Below, piece after piece: positions 44,747 through 55,142 of a stretch of DNA of 64,000 nucleotides. Under the pieces are notes generated by a model, which saw only the letters and a program-made list of their open reading frames with translations, had not been told where the DNA came from and searched no databases. Position numbers and translations under genes: made by a program. Position 1 is the stretch's first letter. Each line of letters begins with the position of its first letter. This DNA is from an uncultured Bacteroidota bacterium (GTDB lineage: Bacteria > Bacteroidota > Bacteroidia > Flavobacteriales > Flavobacteriaceae): positions 1 to 64,000 of the forward strand of contig CACNIG010000006.1 of the NCBI GenBank assembly GCA_902620455.1. The letters run 5' to 3'.

Positions 44747-45201
44747 TATATTTTACTATTAACGTCAATTAATTTTGGTTTCTGTGCTTCATGACTATGT
44801 TCTGCACCTGGAAAAACTTTAAGGTTTCTGTATAAATCAGCACCAAGCTTATTTTTGGGCAACATACCTTTAACAGCCTTCTCAACAAGCTTAATATTAT
44901 TTTTTTTATGAAGTTTATCAGCAGTAATAATTCTTTGCCCGCCAGGATACCCAGTATGACTAATATACTGTTTTTGACTCCATTTATCACCAGATAGCTC
45001 AACCTTCTCAGCATTTATAACAATTACATTATCACCGCAATCAACATGAGGTGTAAAGTTAGTCTTATGCTTTCCTCTTAAAAGAGTCGCAACTATTGAA
45101 GCAGTCCTACCCAATGGTAATTTAGCAGCATCAACAAGTACCCATTCTTTGTTCACTGTTTTACTATTAGCAGATATAGTTTTATAACTTGTTTTAGTCA
45201 T
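44746..45201 (-). CDS. rplM: 50S ribosomal protein L13
   Basis: 151 residues: EWVLVDAAKLPLGRTASIVA, LLRGKHKTNFTPHVDCGDNV, HTGYPGG and AVKGMLPKNKLG are typical of L13. First gene of the ribosomal operon on this strand; a -7 element lies about 22 bases upstream. Confidence 0.97.
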   Translation of the reverse strand: MTKTSYKTISANSKTVNKEWVLVDAAKLPLGRTASIVATLLRGKHKTNFTPHVDCGDNVIVINAEKVELSGDKWSQKQYISHTGYPGGQRIITADKLHKKNNIKLVEKAVKGMLPKNKLGADLYRNLKVFPGAEHSHEAQKPKLIDVNSKI

Positions 45202-45222
45202 AATAGATTAAATCTAGGCGTG

Positions 45223-45230
45223 CAAATGTA
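45223..45230 (-). promoter_or_regulatory. -7 promoter element of rplM operon
   Basis: On the minus strand TACATTTG matches TAnnTTTG and lies 21 bases before the rplM ATG. No TTG occurs at the best -33 spacing; the upstream stretch is instead a long A/T run that may compensate as an UP-like element. Confidence 0.45.
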
Positions 45231-45265
45231 CAATTATAAAAAATTTTAAAAAAACTTTTTTTTAA

Positions 45266-48037
45266 TTAATGTGCCTCTAACCAGTTTTTTCCAAATTCTA
45301 AGTCAATTTTAAGGGGAACATCAAGTTGTACAGCAGATTCCATAGTATCTTGGACTATTTTCTTAACCATATCTTTTTCTGATTTATGTACATCAAAAAC
45401 AAGCTCATCATGAACCTGAAGTAACATTTTTGATTTTAAGGACTGCTCTTTGAACTTTTCATGAATTCTTATCATTGCAATTTTGATAATATCAGCAGCG
45501 CTTCCTTGAATGGGTGCATTGATAGCATTTCTTTCAGCACCACTCCTCAACATATTGTTTTGTGAGTTAATATTCTGTAAATATCGTCTTCTTCCCATTA
45601 TAGTCTCTACATAACCTTTATTTCTTGCAAAATCAATCTGACTGGACATATAATCTTTTAGTCCAGGATAATTTTCAAAATAATTATCAATCATAATCTT
45701 TGATTCAGATCTTGATAAGTTTGTCTGTTGGCTTAGTCCAAATGCAGAAACACCATATATTATTCCAAAATTTACGGTTTTAGCGTTGCCTCTTTGTTCT
45801 CTTGTGATATTTTCTGGATCTGCATTATAAATTTTTGAGGCAGTTATGGTATGAATATCTTGATTTTTAACGAATGCATCAATCATACTCTTATCCTTAC
45901 TTATTGATGCTATTACTCTTAATTCAATCTGAGAATAATCAGCAGCTAGAAGCTCAAAATCTTGATTTTTTGGAATAAACGCTTCTCTAATTTTTTGACC
46001 ATTTTCTGTCCTGATCGGTATATTCTGTAGATTAGGATTATTACTACTTAAACGACCAGTAGTTGTAACAGTCTGATTAAATTTTGTATGAATCCTACCT
46101 GTTCTAGAACTTACTTCATTAGGCAAAGATCTAACATAAGTATTTTGAAGTTTATCTAATGATCTCCATTCTAATATGCTCCTTATAATTTCATGTTCAT
46201 TAGCTAGACTAGATAAAACCTCTTCTGAAGTAGAGTATTGTCCAGTTTTAGTTTTTTTTGGTTTTGATACTAATTTCAACTTATCAAATAAAATATCCCC
46301 AAGTTGCTTTGGAGAATTAAGATTAAACTCTTCACCAGATTTTTCAAAAATTCCACTTTTTAATTTATCAAGCTCAGATTCAAATACTTTGTCTAAATTA
46401 TATAAGTATCTACTATCTATGCTTATTCCCTCTTTTTCCATATCTGCAAGAACACGGATCATTGGAACCTCAATATCCCAAAATATTTCCTCAACCTTGT
46501 TTGTTTTCATCTCTTCATCAAAAATTTGTTTTAATTGAAGAGTAAGATCAGCATCTTCAGCTGCATAATCAGTTAGTTTTTTAATAGAAACATCTCTCAT
46601 AGACCCTTGGTTTTTCCCCCTTTTGCCGATAAGGCTCTCAATTGATATTGGAGAGTAGTTTAAGTAAGATTCAGATAAGGTATCAAGATTATGTCTCATG
46701 TCGGGGTTGATTAGGTAATGAGCTACCATAGTATCATATAATGGTCCTGAGACTTCAATATTATATTTAAATAATACCTTTATATCAAACTTAAGATTAT
46801 GGCCAACTTTAGTTATCTCTTTATTTTCAAAAAAAGGCCTCATAATTTCAAAATATTCTTTTTGAAGAGACTTACTGTTTTCAATTGGAACATAGAACCC
46901 CTTTTTTTCTATCCATGAAAATGAAATTCCGACAATTTCAGTATCTAGTGAGTCTAACCCTTCTGTTTCAGTATCAAATGCAACAATTTTTTGCATTAAT
47001 AGTTTATTAACCAAATACTCTAACTCTTGACTTGAATCAATTCTTTGATAGTAAGAATCACTCTTGCTGAAGTTTGATTTATCATGAGTTTGATTATTTT
47101 CACCAAATAAATTCCCCTGAACTAATTCTTGAACATCACCATTGGAATTTTCAAATCCAAAAATTTTATAAAAAGTCTCTTTCATTCTTCTAAATTCAAG
47201 CTCATCAAAAATTTTCATGACACTTTTATTATCAGGATCAGATAATTCAAAGTCATTTAACTCATATTTTACAGGGACATCAAGAATTATTTTTGCAAGT
47301 TTTTTTGATAAAATTCCAAGCTCCTTATTATCTGCAATTTTTTCCCCAAGTTTACCTGTGATTTCATGTGAATTTTCAAGTAGTGTTTCTAAATTGCCAT
47401 ATTCTTTTATAAATTTTTTTGCAGTTTTATCCCCAACCCCTGGTAGTCCAGGAATATTATCAACCGAATCTCCCATCATTCCTAAATAATCAATTACTTG
47501 CTCTGGTGAGTCTACTTCAAACCTTTCCTTAACCTCGTCAACTCCCCATATTTCCATACTATTACCCATTCTGGCTGGCTTACAGAGGAAAATGTTATCT
47601 GATACAAGTTGGGCAAAGTCTTTATCTGGTGTTACCATATATACTTTAAAATTATTTTTCTCTGCATCTTTAGCAACAGTTCCAATTATATCATCTGCTT
47701 CATATCCTTCTTTTTCAAGAATAGATATATTCATAGAATTTAGTATCTCTTTAATATATGGTATAGCAACCAATATAGGTTCTGGAGTTTTATCTCTATT
47801 ACTTTTATATTCAGTAAACATTTCAGATCTTGTAATTGACCCACCTTTATCAAAAGCTACAGCAATGTAATCTGGATTTTGAGTTCTAATTATTTCCAAA
47901 AGAGAGTTCATAAATCCTAATATTGCAGAAGTATCAGTCCCTTTTGAATTGATCCTAGGATTTTTAATAAATGCATAATAACCCCTGTATATTAGTGCAT
48001 AAGCATCAAGTAAAAAAAGCTTTTTTGAACTTTCCAT
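45266..48037 (-). CDS. polA: DNA polymerase I
   Basis: 923 residues in three domains. The 5'-3' exonuclease is at 1-290 (FLLDAYALIYRGYYAF, EGYEADDIIGTVA, GMMGDSVDNIPGLPGVGDKT); the 3'-5' exonuclease at about 330-520 retains acidic DTETEGLDS, so proofreading looks intact; the polymerase at 540-923 has LLAADYSQIELR, RGNAKTVNFGIIYGVS and LLQVHDELVFDV. It fills repair gaps and removes Okazaki primers. Confidence 0.97.
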   Translation of the reverse strand: MESSKKLFLLDAYALIYRGYYAFIKNPRINSKGTDTSAILGFMNSLLEIIRTQNPDYIAVAFDKGGSITRSEMFTEYKSNRDKTPEPILVAIPYIKEILNSMNISILEKEGYEADDIIGTVAKDAEKNNFKVYMVTPDKDFAQLVSDNIFLCKPARMGNSMEIWGVDEVKERFEVDSPEQVIDYLGMMGDSVDNIPGLPGVGDKTAKKFIKEYGNLETLLENSHEITGKLGEKIADNKELGILSKKLAKIILDVPVKYELNDFELSDPDNKSVMKIFDELEFRRMKETFYKIFGFENSNGDVQELVQGNLFGENNQTHDKSNFSKSDSYYQRIDSSQELEYLVNKLLMQKIVAFDTETEGLDSLDTEIVGISFSWIEKKGFYVPIENSKSLQKEYFEIMRPFFENKEITKVGHNLKFDIKVLFKYNIEVSGPLYDTMVAHYLINPDMRHNLDTLSESYLNYSPISIESLIGKRGKNQGSMRDVSIKKLTDYAAEDADLTLQLKQIFDEEMKTNKVEEIFWDIEVPMIRVLADMEKEGISIDSRYLYNLDKVFESELDKLKSGIFEKSGEEFNLNSPKQLGDILFDKLKLVSKPKKTKTGQYSTSEEVLSSLANEHEIIRSILEWRSLDKLQNTYVRSLPNEVSSRTGRIHTKFNQTVTTTGRLSSNNPNLQNIPIRTENGQKIREAFIPKNQDFELLAADYSQIELRVIASISKDKSMIDAFVKNQDIHTITASKIYNADPENITREQRGNAKTVNFGIIYGVSAFGLSQQTNLSRSESKIMIDNYFENYPGLKDYMSSQIDFARNKGYVETIMGRRRYLQNINSQNNMLRSGAERNAINAPIQGSAADIIKIAMIRIHEKFKEQSLKSKMLLQVHDELVFDVHKSEKDMVKKIVQDTMESAVQLDVPLKIDLEFGKNWLEAH

Positions 48038-48118
48038 TAAAACTGTGAAAAAAATTTATGTCAATATACAAAGATATATATTCGAAAAATCAATACACCT
48101 ATTTTGTAAATTAGCAAT

Positions 48119-48556
48119 ATGAAAAAAGATCATAATTATTTTATGAAAAAAGCATTTGAAGAAGCAAACTACGCCTTTTATAAAGATGAGGTTCCGGTTG
48201 GTTGTGTTATTGTATATGAGAGTGAAATCATTTCTAAATCATCAAATATGGTTGAGCTACTAAATGATTCAACTGCACATGCTGAACTTATTGCAATTAC
48301 ATCTGCACAAAACTTTTTAAACACTAAGAATTTAAATAAATGTATTCTTTATTGCACCCTAGAGCCATGCTTAATGTGTTATGGTGCAATATATTGGTCT
48401 AAAATTGACACTATAGTTTATGCAGCTTCAGATAAAAAAAGAGGTTTTTCAAGCTATAATTTAGAAATAGACAGGGAAATTAAAACTATTTCTGGTATTA
48501 TGGAAAGTGAATCTAAAGATTTACTAGATAAGTTTTTCAAAAAGATTAGAGATTAA
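48119..48556 (+). CDS. tadA: tRNA-specific adenosine deaminase
   Basis: 145 residues. Zinc-dependent deaminase motifs THAELIAI (HAE with catalytic Glu) and CTLEPCLMCYGAIYWSKI (PCxxC), and VPVGCVIV near the start. It converts A34 to inosine in tRNA-Arg. Divergent from polA. Confidence 0.93.
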   Translation: MKKDHNYFMKKAFEEANYAFYKDEVPVGCVIVYESEIISKSSNMVELLNDSTAHAELIAITSAQNFLNTKNLNKCILYCTLEPCLMCYGAIYWSKIDTIVYAASDKKRGFSSYNLEIDREIKTISGIMESESKDLLDKFFKKIRD

Positions 48557-48795
48557 AATTCATCAGCTTTTTCTCTCATTTTTCTAATATTTTCCTCACT
48601 TAGTGTATAATCTTTTAATTTTTTCCCCTTCCATCTTAAGGCAAGAAATAAGGGCATAAATATAAAGGTTCCAGTAAGGACTGAAACACCAATTATAATA
48701 TCTCCGATTTGTTCTCCTAAAATTTCTTTAGAGAATATTCCAATAAATACTCCAATAAAGACTATATATGATAATATTTTAACTAAAAATTTCAA
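48553..48795 (-). CDS. Small two-helix membrane protein, unknown function
   Basis: 80 residues. Hydrophobic segments are at about 5-20 (VKILSYIVFIGVFIGIF) and 32-52 (IIIGVSVLTGTFIFMPLFLA), followed by a charged cytoplasmic tail (KKLKDYTLSEENIRKMREKA). No family recognised. It lies five bases after aspS and overlaps the 3' end of tadA by four bases. Confidence 0.75.
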   Translation of the reverse strand: MKFLVKILSYIVFIGVFIGIFSKEILGEQIGDIIIGVSVLTGTFIFMPLFLALRWKGKKLKDYTLSEENIRKMREKADEF

Positions 48796-48800
48796 GTGGT

Positions 48801-50537
48801 TTAATTTGATAAATCTTTTAATTGTTCTTTAGTTAACCTTGATGGAGCATCAATCATAAGGTCTTTACCAGAATTATTTTTTGGGAAGGCTATAAAATCT
48901 CTGATTACATCTTTTCCTTTAAGAACTGCTGCAAGTCTATCAAGCCCAAATGCAATACCTCCGTGAGGTGGTGCTCCATATTTTAATGCATCAATTAAAA
49001 ACCCAAATTGACTTGTATATTCTTCTTTGCTCATACCTAATAGTTCAAATATTTTCATTTGGGTATCAAAATCATGAATTCTTATTGATCCACCGCCTAT
49101 TTCATTTCCATTTAGAACTAAATCATATGCATTTGCAATAACTTTTTCAGGCTCTGTGTCTAACAATTTTATATGTTCAGGTTTAGCTGATGTAAAAGGA
49201 TGATGCATGGAAAAAAATCTTTTTTCATCCTCATCCCATTCAAAAAGAGGAAAATCGGTAACCCAAATTGGGCAAATTTTTTCATAATTAATCAATTCAA
49301 ATCTTTTTGCAAGTTCTATCCTTAATGAGCCAATTTGAGTCAAAGATTCCGTCTTGTTACCAGATAAAATAAATATTATATCTCCAGGCTTAGAAGATAC
49401 TTTTTCTATAACTATTTTTAAATCTTCTTCTGAAAAAAACTTATCAAATGAGGATTTTACTGAAGAATCTACATTATGTTTAATCCACAATAGTCCAGTA
49501 GCTCCAATTTGTGGTCTTTTAATCCATTCAGTTAAGCTATCAATCTCTTTTCTTGTAAGTTCAGATTTATTTTCAACTTTAATACAACATGAAAATTCAT
49601 TGGTATCTAGAACTTGGAAACCTTTACCTTTTACTTCATTTGTTATATCAGTGATTTTCATATCATATCGAAGGTCAGGTTTGTCAATCCCATAATTTTC
49701 TATGGCATCTTTATAGGTCATTCTTTCAAACTTAACATTATCTTGTTTTAAAAATCTAGAAAATAATCTGGACATTAATCCTTCAAATTGCTTAAAAATA
49801 TCTTCTTGATTTACAAAAGACATTTCACAGTCAATTTGGGTAAACTCGGGTTGTCTATCAGCTCTTAAATCCTCATCTCTAAAACATTTTACAATTTGAT
49901 AATATTTATCAAGTCCACCTATCATCAACAACTGTTTGAAAATTTGAGGTGATTGAGGTAATGCATAATAATGTTCAGGGTTAAGTCTACTTGGAACAAT
50001 AAAGTCTCTTGCACCTTCTGGGGTGGACTTAATCAAACATGGAGTCTCAATATCAATGAATCCATTATCCGAAAGATAATTTCTCACTTCAAGTGATAAC
50101 TCGTGCCTAAAAATTAAATTTTCCTTTACTGGTTCTCTTCTGATGTCAAGATACCTGTATTTCATTCTTAATTCTTCACCGCCATCTGATTCATCTTCAA
50201 GAGTAAATGGTGGAACTAGAGATTTGTTTAGAACTTTGAGATTTGATACAAGAATTTCTATTTCTCCTGTACTTATTTTTTCATTAATATTTTTTCTTTC
50301 TATAACAGTTCCTTCAATTTCAATTACAAACTCTCTACCAATTTTACTGGCTGCATCAAATAGCTCTTCACTTGATCTCTCTTTATCAAATACTAATTGT
50401 GTAACGCCATACCTATCTCTTATGTCGATCCAAATAATAAAGCCTTTTTCTCTAACCTTATTTACCCAACCAGAAAGTTTTACATTTTGATTAATGTTAG
50501 CTTTAGATAGTTCCCCACAATTGTTAGTTCGATTCAT
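48801..50537 (-). CDS. aspS: Aspartate-tRNA ligase
   Basis: 578 residues. N-terminal OB anticodon-binding domain (VKLSGWVNKVREKGFIIWID), class II motif 2 CFRDEDLRADRQPEFTQID, bacterial GAD insertion around 285-400, and motif 3 GAPPHGGIAFGLDRLAAVL. It charges tRNA-Asp; the GAD insertion indicates the bacterial form. It lies 21 bases downstream of the RND gene and may share its transcript. Confidence 0.97.
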   Translation of the reverse strand: MNRTNNCGELSKANINQNVKLSGWVNKVREKGFIIWIDIRDRYGVTQLVFDKERSSEELFDAASKIGREFVIEIEGTVIERKNINEKISTGEIEILVSNLKVLNKSLVPPFTLEDESDGGEELRMKYRYLDIRREPVKENLIFRHELSLEVRNYLSDNGFIDIETPCLIKSTPEGARDFIVPSRLNPEHYYALPQSPQIFKQLLMIGGLDKYYQIVKCFRDEDLRADRQPEFTQIDCEMSFVNQEDIFKQFEGLMSRLFSRFLKQDNVKFERMTYKDAIENYGIDKPDLRYDMKITDITNEVKGKGFQVLDTNEFSCCIKVENKSELTRKEIDSLTEWIKRPQIGATGLLWIKHNVDSSVKSSFDKFFSEEDLKIVIEKVSSKPGDIIFILSGNKTESLTQIGSLRIELAKRFELINYEKICPIWVTDFPLFEWDEDEKRFFSMHHPFTSAKPEHIKLLDTEPEKVIANAYDLVLNGNEIGGGSIRIHDFDTQMKIFELLGMSKEEYTSQFGFLIDALKYGAPPHGGIAFGLDRLAAVLKGKDVIRDFIAFPKNNSGKDLMIDAPSRLTKEQLKDLSN

Positions 50538-50558
50538 AAAAATTATATGTAAATATAA

Positions 50559-53500
50559 CTAGATATTTTTTAGTTTGATTCGACCAAGATGTATTAAAAA
50601 GTACATTGTTGGAACAATAACTAAGGTTAGAAAAGTTGCAAAAGTGATTCCAAAAATAACAGTCCAAGCAAGAGGTCCCCAAAAAATTACGTTATCACCT
50701 CCAAAATAGATATTTGGATTAAAATCTGATAGTAAAGTGAAGAAATCAATATTAAGACCAACAGCAAGAGGAACTAAACCAAAAATTGTTGTAATGGCAG
50801 TTAATAAAACTGGTTTGAGTCTGGCCTTTCCCGCTATTTTAACTAGTTCAAGAGCTGAATCTTTGTCAATTAATTCCTTTTTTGATAGATTCAAATCAAT
50901 TTTTTTTCTTTTGAATAATAGGTCTGTGTAGTCTATTAATACAACAGCGTTATTTACTACTATTCCAGCTAATGATATGATACCAAGCATTGTCATCAAA
51001 ATACTAAACGTTAAATTAAAAATAACTATCCCAAGAAAAACACCTGTAAAACTTAATATGATTGAAATTAGAACAATCAATGGTTTCGAAACAGAATTAA
51101 ATTGAAAGACTAACAATAAAATTATAAGAGAAATAGCAGTTAAAAGAGCTGAAGATAAAAATTCTTGATTTTCTTCTTGTTCCTTAATTTCTCCAGTGAA
51201 CTTGAAACTTACATTTTCAGGTGTCTCAAATCCACTTAAAGCTATTTCTGCTGTGTTAACAATTTGATTTGCATTAGAACCTGCTAAAATTGAAGAGTAT
51301 AAGGTAACAACTCTTTGTAAATCTATATGTTTAATTGCATTAAATGCTGCAGTATTTTTTTCTTGAACAACAGATGCTACTGGAACTTCTTTAATAACTC
51401 CTGAAGATTGGTCTCTAAATATTATATTTTGATTTAGTATTGAACTTAAATCATTTTTAAACTCATTTTCAAATCTAACATTAATCTCATAATCCTCGCC
51501 ATCGAGTTTAAAGACTCCAGCTTTGGTACCAATTATTGAATTTCTAATAGTTTGACCTACAAGGCCAGCAGGAATACCTAATTCTCCAGCCTTCTTTTTA
51601 TCAACCAAGAATTCTAAGCCAGGTTTACTCTTGGTTACATCTATTTTTAATTGTTCAATACCTTCTATATTTTCCTGATTTAAGAAATTTTTCATCGAAA
51701 TAGCAGTCTCAATAAGCTGCTCATAGTCGTCACCGTATATCTCAATATTAACAGGATAACTAGAGGGTGGACCTTGAGAGTCTTTCTCAACTAAAATTGC
51801 AATTCCAGGAAATTTTTCAATCAAATTTAGTTGTATCTCTTTTCTAAGATCTTCACTTGATAAACCTCTTCTATATTTGAATTCCCTCATTGTCATGGTT
51901 ATTAGAGATTTATGAGGAGTTCCCCCTGATCCCAAGGAGGAATCTGATGCTCCATCTCCAACATTTGTAATTGATGATTCAACTAAAAAATTATAGTTCG
52001 TATCTAAATACTTTGGGTTATTGATAACGCTGTATATTTCGTTTTCAACAAGTCTTGATGTCTCATTTGTTTTTAATATGTCCGTTCCTTCTGGGTATTC
52101 AACAGAAACTAAAATTTGTTGGGGCTCATTATCTGGAAAAAACTCGATTTTAGGAGGGAAAATACCCATTAAAAAAATAGAGAAGATAAATATTCCAAAA
52201 GTACCTGAAATAAATAGATATGGCTTAATACCAGATAATGCATATGCTAAAAATTTTGAATAGTTATTTTCTAATACTGGTAAAATTTTATCCTTGAATT
52301 TATCAATCTGCTTTTTTAAGAATATTTTATAAAGCCAAAGAAAAATAGTTATCAATAGAAATAGTGAGCCAAAGATCCTAGTTGAACTAAAAATCAGAAA
52401 AATAATTCCAATACTTCCTAAAAAATATGTGGCCCTGTAAAGGTTTTTATTATTTAACCCATTTTCTTCAACCGTCATGAAATTTGACACAAGCATTGAA
52501 TTGAAAAAGATTGCTACAATTAGAGATGAACCAAGAATTGCAGAAAGTGTAATTGGAAAATAAATCATAAACTCTCCTATAATTCCTGGCCATGTTCCAA
52601 GTGGTATAAAAGCAGCAATTGTTGTTGCTGTAGAAACAATTATAGGAAGCGCTACTTCACCAATTCCAAGTTTTGCAGCTTGAATTCTTGAAAGCCCCTC
52701 TTCTTTCATGAGTCTGTAAATATTATCCACTACAACTATTCCATTATCAACTAAAAGTCCTAGCCCCATTACCAATCCAAATAGTACCATTCTGTTAAGG
52801 GTAAATCCAAATAAGGACAGAAAAAATAATGATAGGAACATTGACATTGGTATTGCAAAACCAACAAATAGAGCATTTCTAATTCCCAAAAAGAATGTGA
52901 TAACAGAAACGACTAAGATTATCCCAAATATTAGGTTATTCATTAAGTCATTAACTGAATTTATGGTATAGTCAGATTGATCGTTAATCACATTAACTTC
53001 TAGATTTGAAGGAAGAAAATTTACTTTAGCCTTATCAATTATTTCTCTAATTGAATTAGATGCAAAAATTGCATTTTCTCCACCTCTTTTAATAACTTCT
53101 AGACCTACAGTTTTTTTCTCAAAGTACCTTACATATGATGTTGCCTCTTTCTCCTTAAATGAAACAGAAGCAACGTCTTTTAGGTAAACTGGACCTTTGT
53201 TTGTATTAACAATAATATTTTCTAACTCATCAGGAGACGAAATTTCTCCAACAATCTTAACATTTCTTCTTTGACCGTCTGAAACAATGTTTCCAGCTGA
53301 AATTGTAACATTTTCTTGAGATATTGATGATATTATATCTGTAAAACTTGTTTTGGTCGAATTCATCATAAAAGGATCCACAGCAATCTCTACCTCAAAA
53401 TCTTGAAGCCCTCTAATTTCTACAGATTTGATTTCAGGTAACCTCTCAATTCTGAGTTCAAGATATTCAGCATATTTTTTTAACTCTTCAACAGTATAAT

Positions 53501-53975
53501 CTCCTAATAAAGTTATATTGAGTACTGGGTATCTCTCAGCAAAGTCGAACTCTGTAACACTTGGATCAATTTTTGAATTGTTAAAAGTAGGCCAGTCATC
53601 CCTTACAGTTACATTGTCAACTAAATCCTTTACTCGCTGCCTCGCCACTTCAATTAATACCTCATCATCAAACTCAACATTTATTACTGATATACCTTCA
53701 TATGAGCTCGATTCAAGTTCAACAAGACCTTTAACTCCCTTTATTTCCTCTTCTAATGGGTTAGTGACTAGTTTCTCAATCTCTTCAGCACTGTTTCCTG
53801 GAAAAACTGTTGCGACAAAAACATTTGTAGTATTTATTTCAGGAAATGGTTCTCTTGGCATTGTATTGTATGCAGTAATTCCTGAGATAAGAAAAATAAC
53901 CATTAAAATATATATAATGGTTTTATTCTCTATTGCCCAACTTGAGAGAAAAAACTCTCTGTTTTTTTTATTCAT
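50559..53975 (-). CDS. RND efflux pump, inner-membrane permease
   Basis: 1138 residues, longer than the ~1050 of AcrB. Twelve membrane helices and two large periplasmic loops are evident: FPGNSAEEIEKLVTNPLEEE near residue 55, TM4 LGLLVDNGIVVVDNIYRLM, and TM10-11 SLAGIVVNNAVVLIDYTDLL. The AcrB proton-relay Asp pair is reduced to Asp-Asn here, and the TM10 Lys is Val. The extra length is a hydrophobic block at about 500-560 between the halves. Forms an operon with adaptor, TolC and TetR genes. Confidence 0.94.
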   Translation of the reverse strand: MNKKNREFFLSSWAIENKTIIYILMVIFLISGITAYNTMPREPFPEINTTNVFVATVFPGNSAEEIEKLVTNPLEEEIKGVKGLVELESSSYEGISVINVEFDDEVLIEVARQRVKDLVDNVTVRDDWPTFNNSKIDPSVTEFDFAERYPVLNITLLGDYTVEELKKYAEYLELRIERLPEIKSVEIRGLQDFEVEIAVDPFMMNSTKTSFTDIISSISQENVTISAGNIVSDGQRRNVKIVGEISSPDELENIIVNTNKGPVYLKDVASVSFKEKEATSYVRYFEKKTVGLEVIKRGGENAIFASNSIREIIDKAKVNFLPSNLEVNVINDQSDYTINSVNDLMNNLIFGIILVVSVITFFLGIRNALFVGFAIPMSMFLSLFFLSLFGFTLNRMVLFGLVMGLGLLVDNGIVVVDNIYRLMKEEGLSRIQAAKLGIGEVALPIIVSTATTIAAFIPLGTWPGIIGEFMIYFPITLSAILGSSLIVAIFFNSMLVSNFMTVEENGLNNKNLYRATYFLGSIGIIFLIFSSTRIFGSLFLLITIFLWLYKIFLKKQIDKFKDKILPVLENNYSKFLAYALSGIKPYLFISGTFGIFIFSIFLMGIFPPKIEFFPDNEPQQILVSVEYPEGTDILKTNETSRLVENEIYSVINNPKYLDTNYNFLVESSITNVGDGASDSSLGSGGTPHKSLITMTMREFKYRRGLSSEDLRKEIQLNLIEKFPGIAILVEKDSQGPPSSYPVNIEIYGDDYEQLIETAISMKNFLNQENIEGIEQLKIDVTKSKPGLEFLVDKKKAGELGIPAGLVGQTIRNSIIGTKAGVFKLDGEDYEINVRFENEFKNDLSSILNQNIIFRDQSSGVIKEVPVASVVQEKNTAAFNAIKHIDLQRVVTLYSSILAGSNANQIVNTAEIALSGFETPENVSFKFTGEIKEQEENQEFLSSALLTAISLIILLLVFQFNSVSKPLIVLISIILSFTGVFLGIVIFNLTFSILMTMLGIISLAGIVVNNAVVLIDYTDLLFKRKKIDLNLSKKELIDKDSALELVKIAGKARLKPVLLTAITTIFGLVPLAVGLNIDFFTLLSDFNPNIYFGGDNVIFWGPLAWTVIFGITFATFLTLVIVPTMYFLIHLGRIKLKNI

Positions 53976-53976
53976 T

Positions 53977-55140
53977 CTATTTGATTAGTTTAACTCTTTG
54001 AGAGTCCTCTACAATATTAGCTCCTTCAAGAACAATTAAATCACCTACATTTAGCCCGTCAACCACTTCAGCATCTTTATTGCTTTTATTACCAAGTTTT
54101 ACATATGTTTTTTTAGTAATATATACCCCCTCTTTTACATCTTCATTCATTACATACAAATAATTCTCTCCAGAGGCATCTTCTCTGATTATTCTTAACG
54201 GTACTACCAATGCATCATCTTTTTTGTAGATGTTTATTCTAATCTTGGCGTCTAAGTTTTGCTTTATTTTTTTATCGGGATTTTCAACAGGCACTTCAAT
54301 GCGGAATGTCCTGTTATTTGGGTTTATAAAGCTACCAGTTTGAGTAATAACTGATTTTATTTCTTTACCTAAAAGAGGAATTCTAACTAATGCCTCCGTT
54401 TTGGTATTAACATTAGATATATACTTCTCAGACACAAAAGCCTCTGCATAAACTTTTTCAAGGTTTACTAATCTAAGTATTTGACTAATTCCAGGTATTA
54501 AATTAGATCCTGGGTTTGATATAATCTCATCTATTGTTCCATCAAATGGTGCATAAATTTTTGTTTTTGAGAGCATGTCTCTCATTTGTTCAACTCCCTT
54601 TTGACTTGTTTCATAATCTGCTTTACTTTTTAGGTATTGCATTTCAGATCCAATATTGTTATCCCAAAGCCTTTGAACCCTTTCAAAATTTTCTTTTGCA
54701 AAATTTGTCTGAATTACCAACTGCTCTAATTGTTCTTGAAGACCAGAGTCATTAATTTGAGCTAATAAAGCACCTTTCCTTACTTCTTGACCTTCTTCTA
54801 CAAAAACTCGTTCTAATGTACCTTGAAACTCAGAAAGAATTAGAATATTTTTTCTGGTTTTAAGATTTGCTTGAGTCTCAATGTAACTGTTAAACTCTTG
54901 CTGTTTAATCTCATAATCTGATACAAGAGTAAGTCTTTCGTTTTCATCTAAAAAGGAAATACCATTGTTTATCTCGTTTAGTTCAACTTTCATTATGTTC
55001 ATTTGATCTACATATTCTTTTTTCCTTTTTTTTAATTCATCCAAATCTTTGTTTTCTATAAGACTTTCTATAGATAAATTTCTTGACGAGTCACATCCAA
55101 TTATTATTGTAACTATAAATAATGCGTAGAGTTTATTCAT
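53977..55140 (-). CDS. RND efflux periplasmic adaptor, lipoprotein
   Basis: 387 residues. Lipoprotein signal ALFIVTIIIGCDS; coiled-coil helical hairpin at about 30-180 flanked by lipoyl halves (LERVFVEEGQEVRKGALLAQ and KIYAPFDGTIDEIISNPGS), then a beta-barrel with LVNLEKVYAEAFVSEKYI and a membrane-proximal domain. It links the permease to TolC. Two bases separate it from the permease gene. Confidence 0.92.
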   Translation of the reverse strand: MNKLYALFIVTIIIGCDSSRNLSIESLIENKDLDELKKRKKEYVDQMNIMKVELNEINNGISFLDENERLTLVSDYEIKQQEFNSYIETQANLKTRKNILILSEFQGTLERVFVEEGQEVRKGALLAQINDSGLQEQLEQLVIQTNFAKENFERVQRLWDNNIGSEMQYLKSKADYETSQKGVEQMRDMLSKTKIYAPFDGTIDEIISNPGSNLIPGISQILRLVNLEKVYAEAFVSEKYISNVNTKTEALVRIPLLGKEIKSVITQTGSFINPNNRTFRIEVPVENPDKKIKQNLDAKIRINIYKKDDALVVPLRIIREDASGENYLYVMNEDVKEGVYITKKTYVKLGNKSNKDAEVVDGLNVGDLIVLEGANIVEDSQRVKLIK

Positions 55141-55142
55141 GA

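Noticed and set aside
45231-45265. A/T run after polA as a terminator hairpin
   Set aside because: AAAAAAA/TTTTTTTT can pair but there is no G/C in the stem, so it is more likely just an AT-rich promoter-upstream region.
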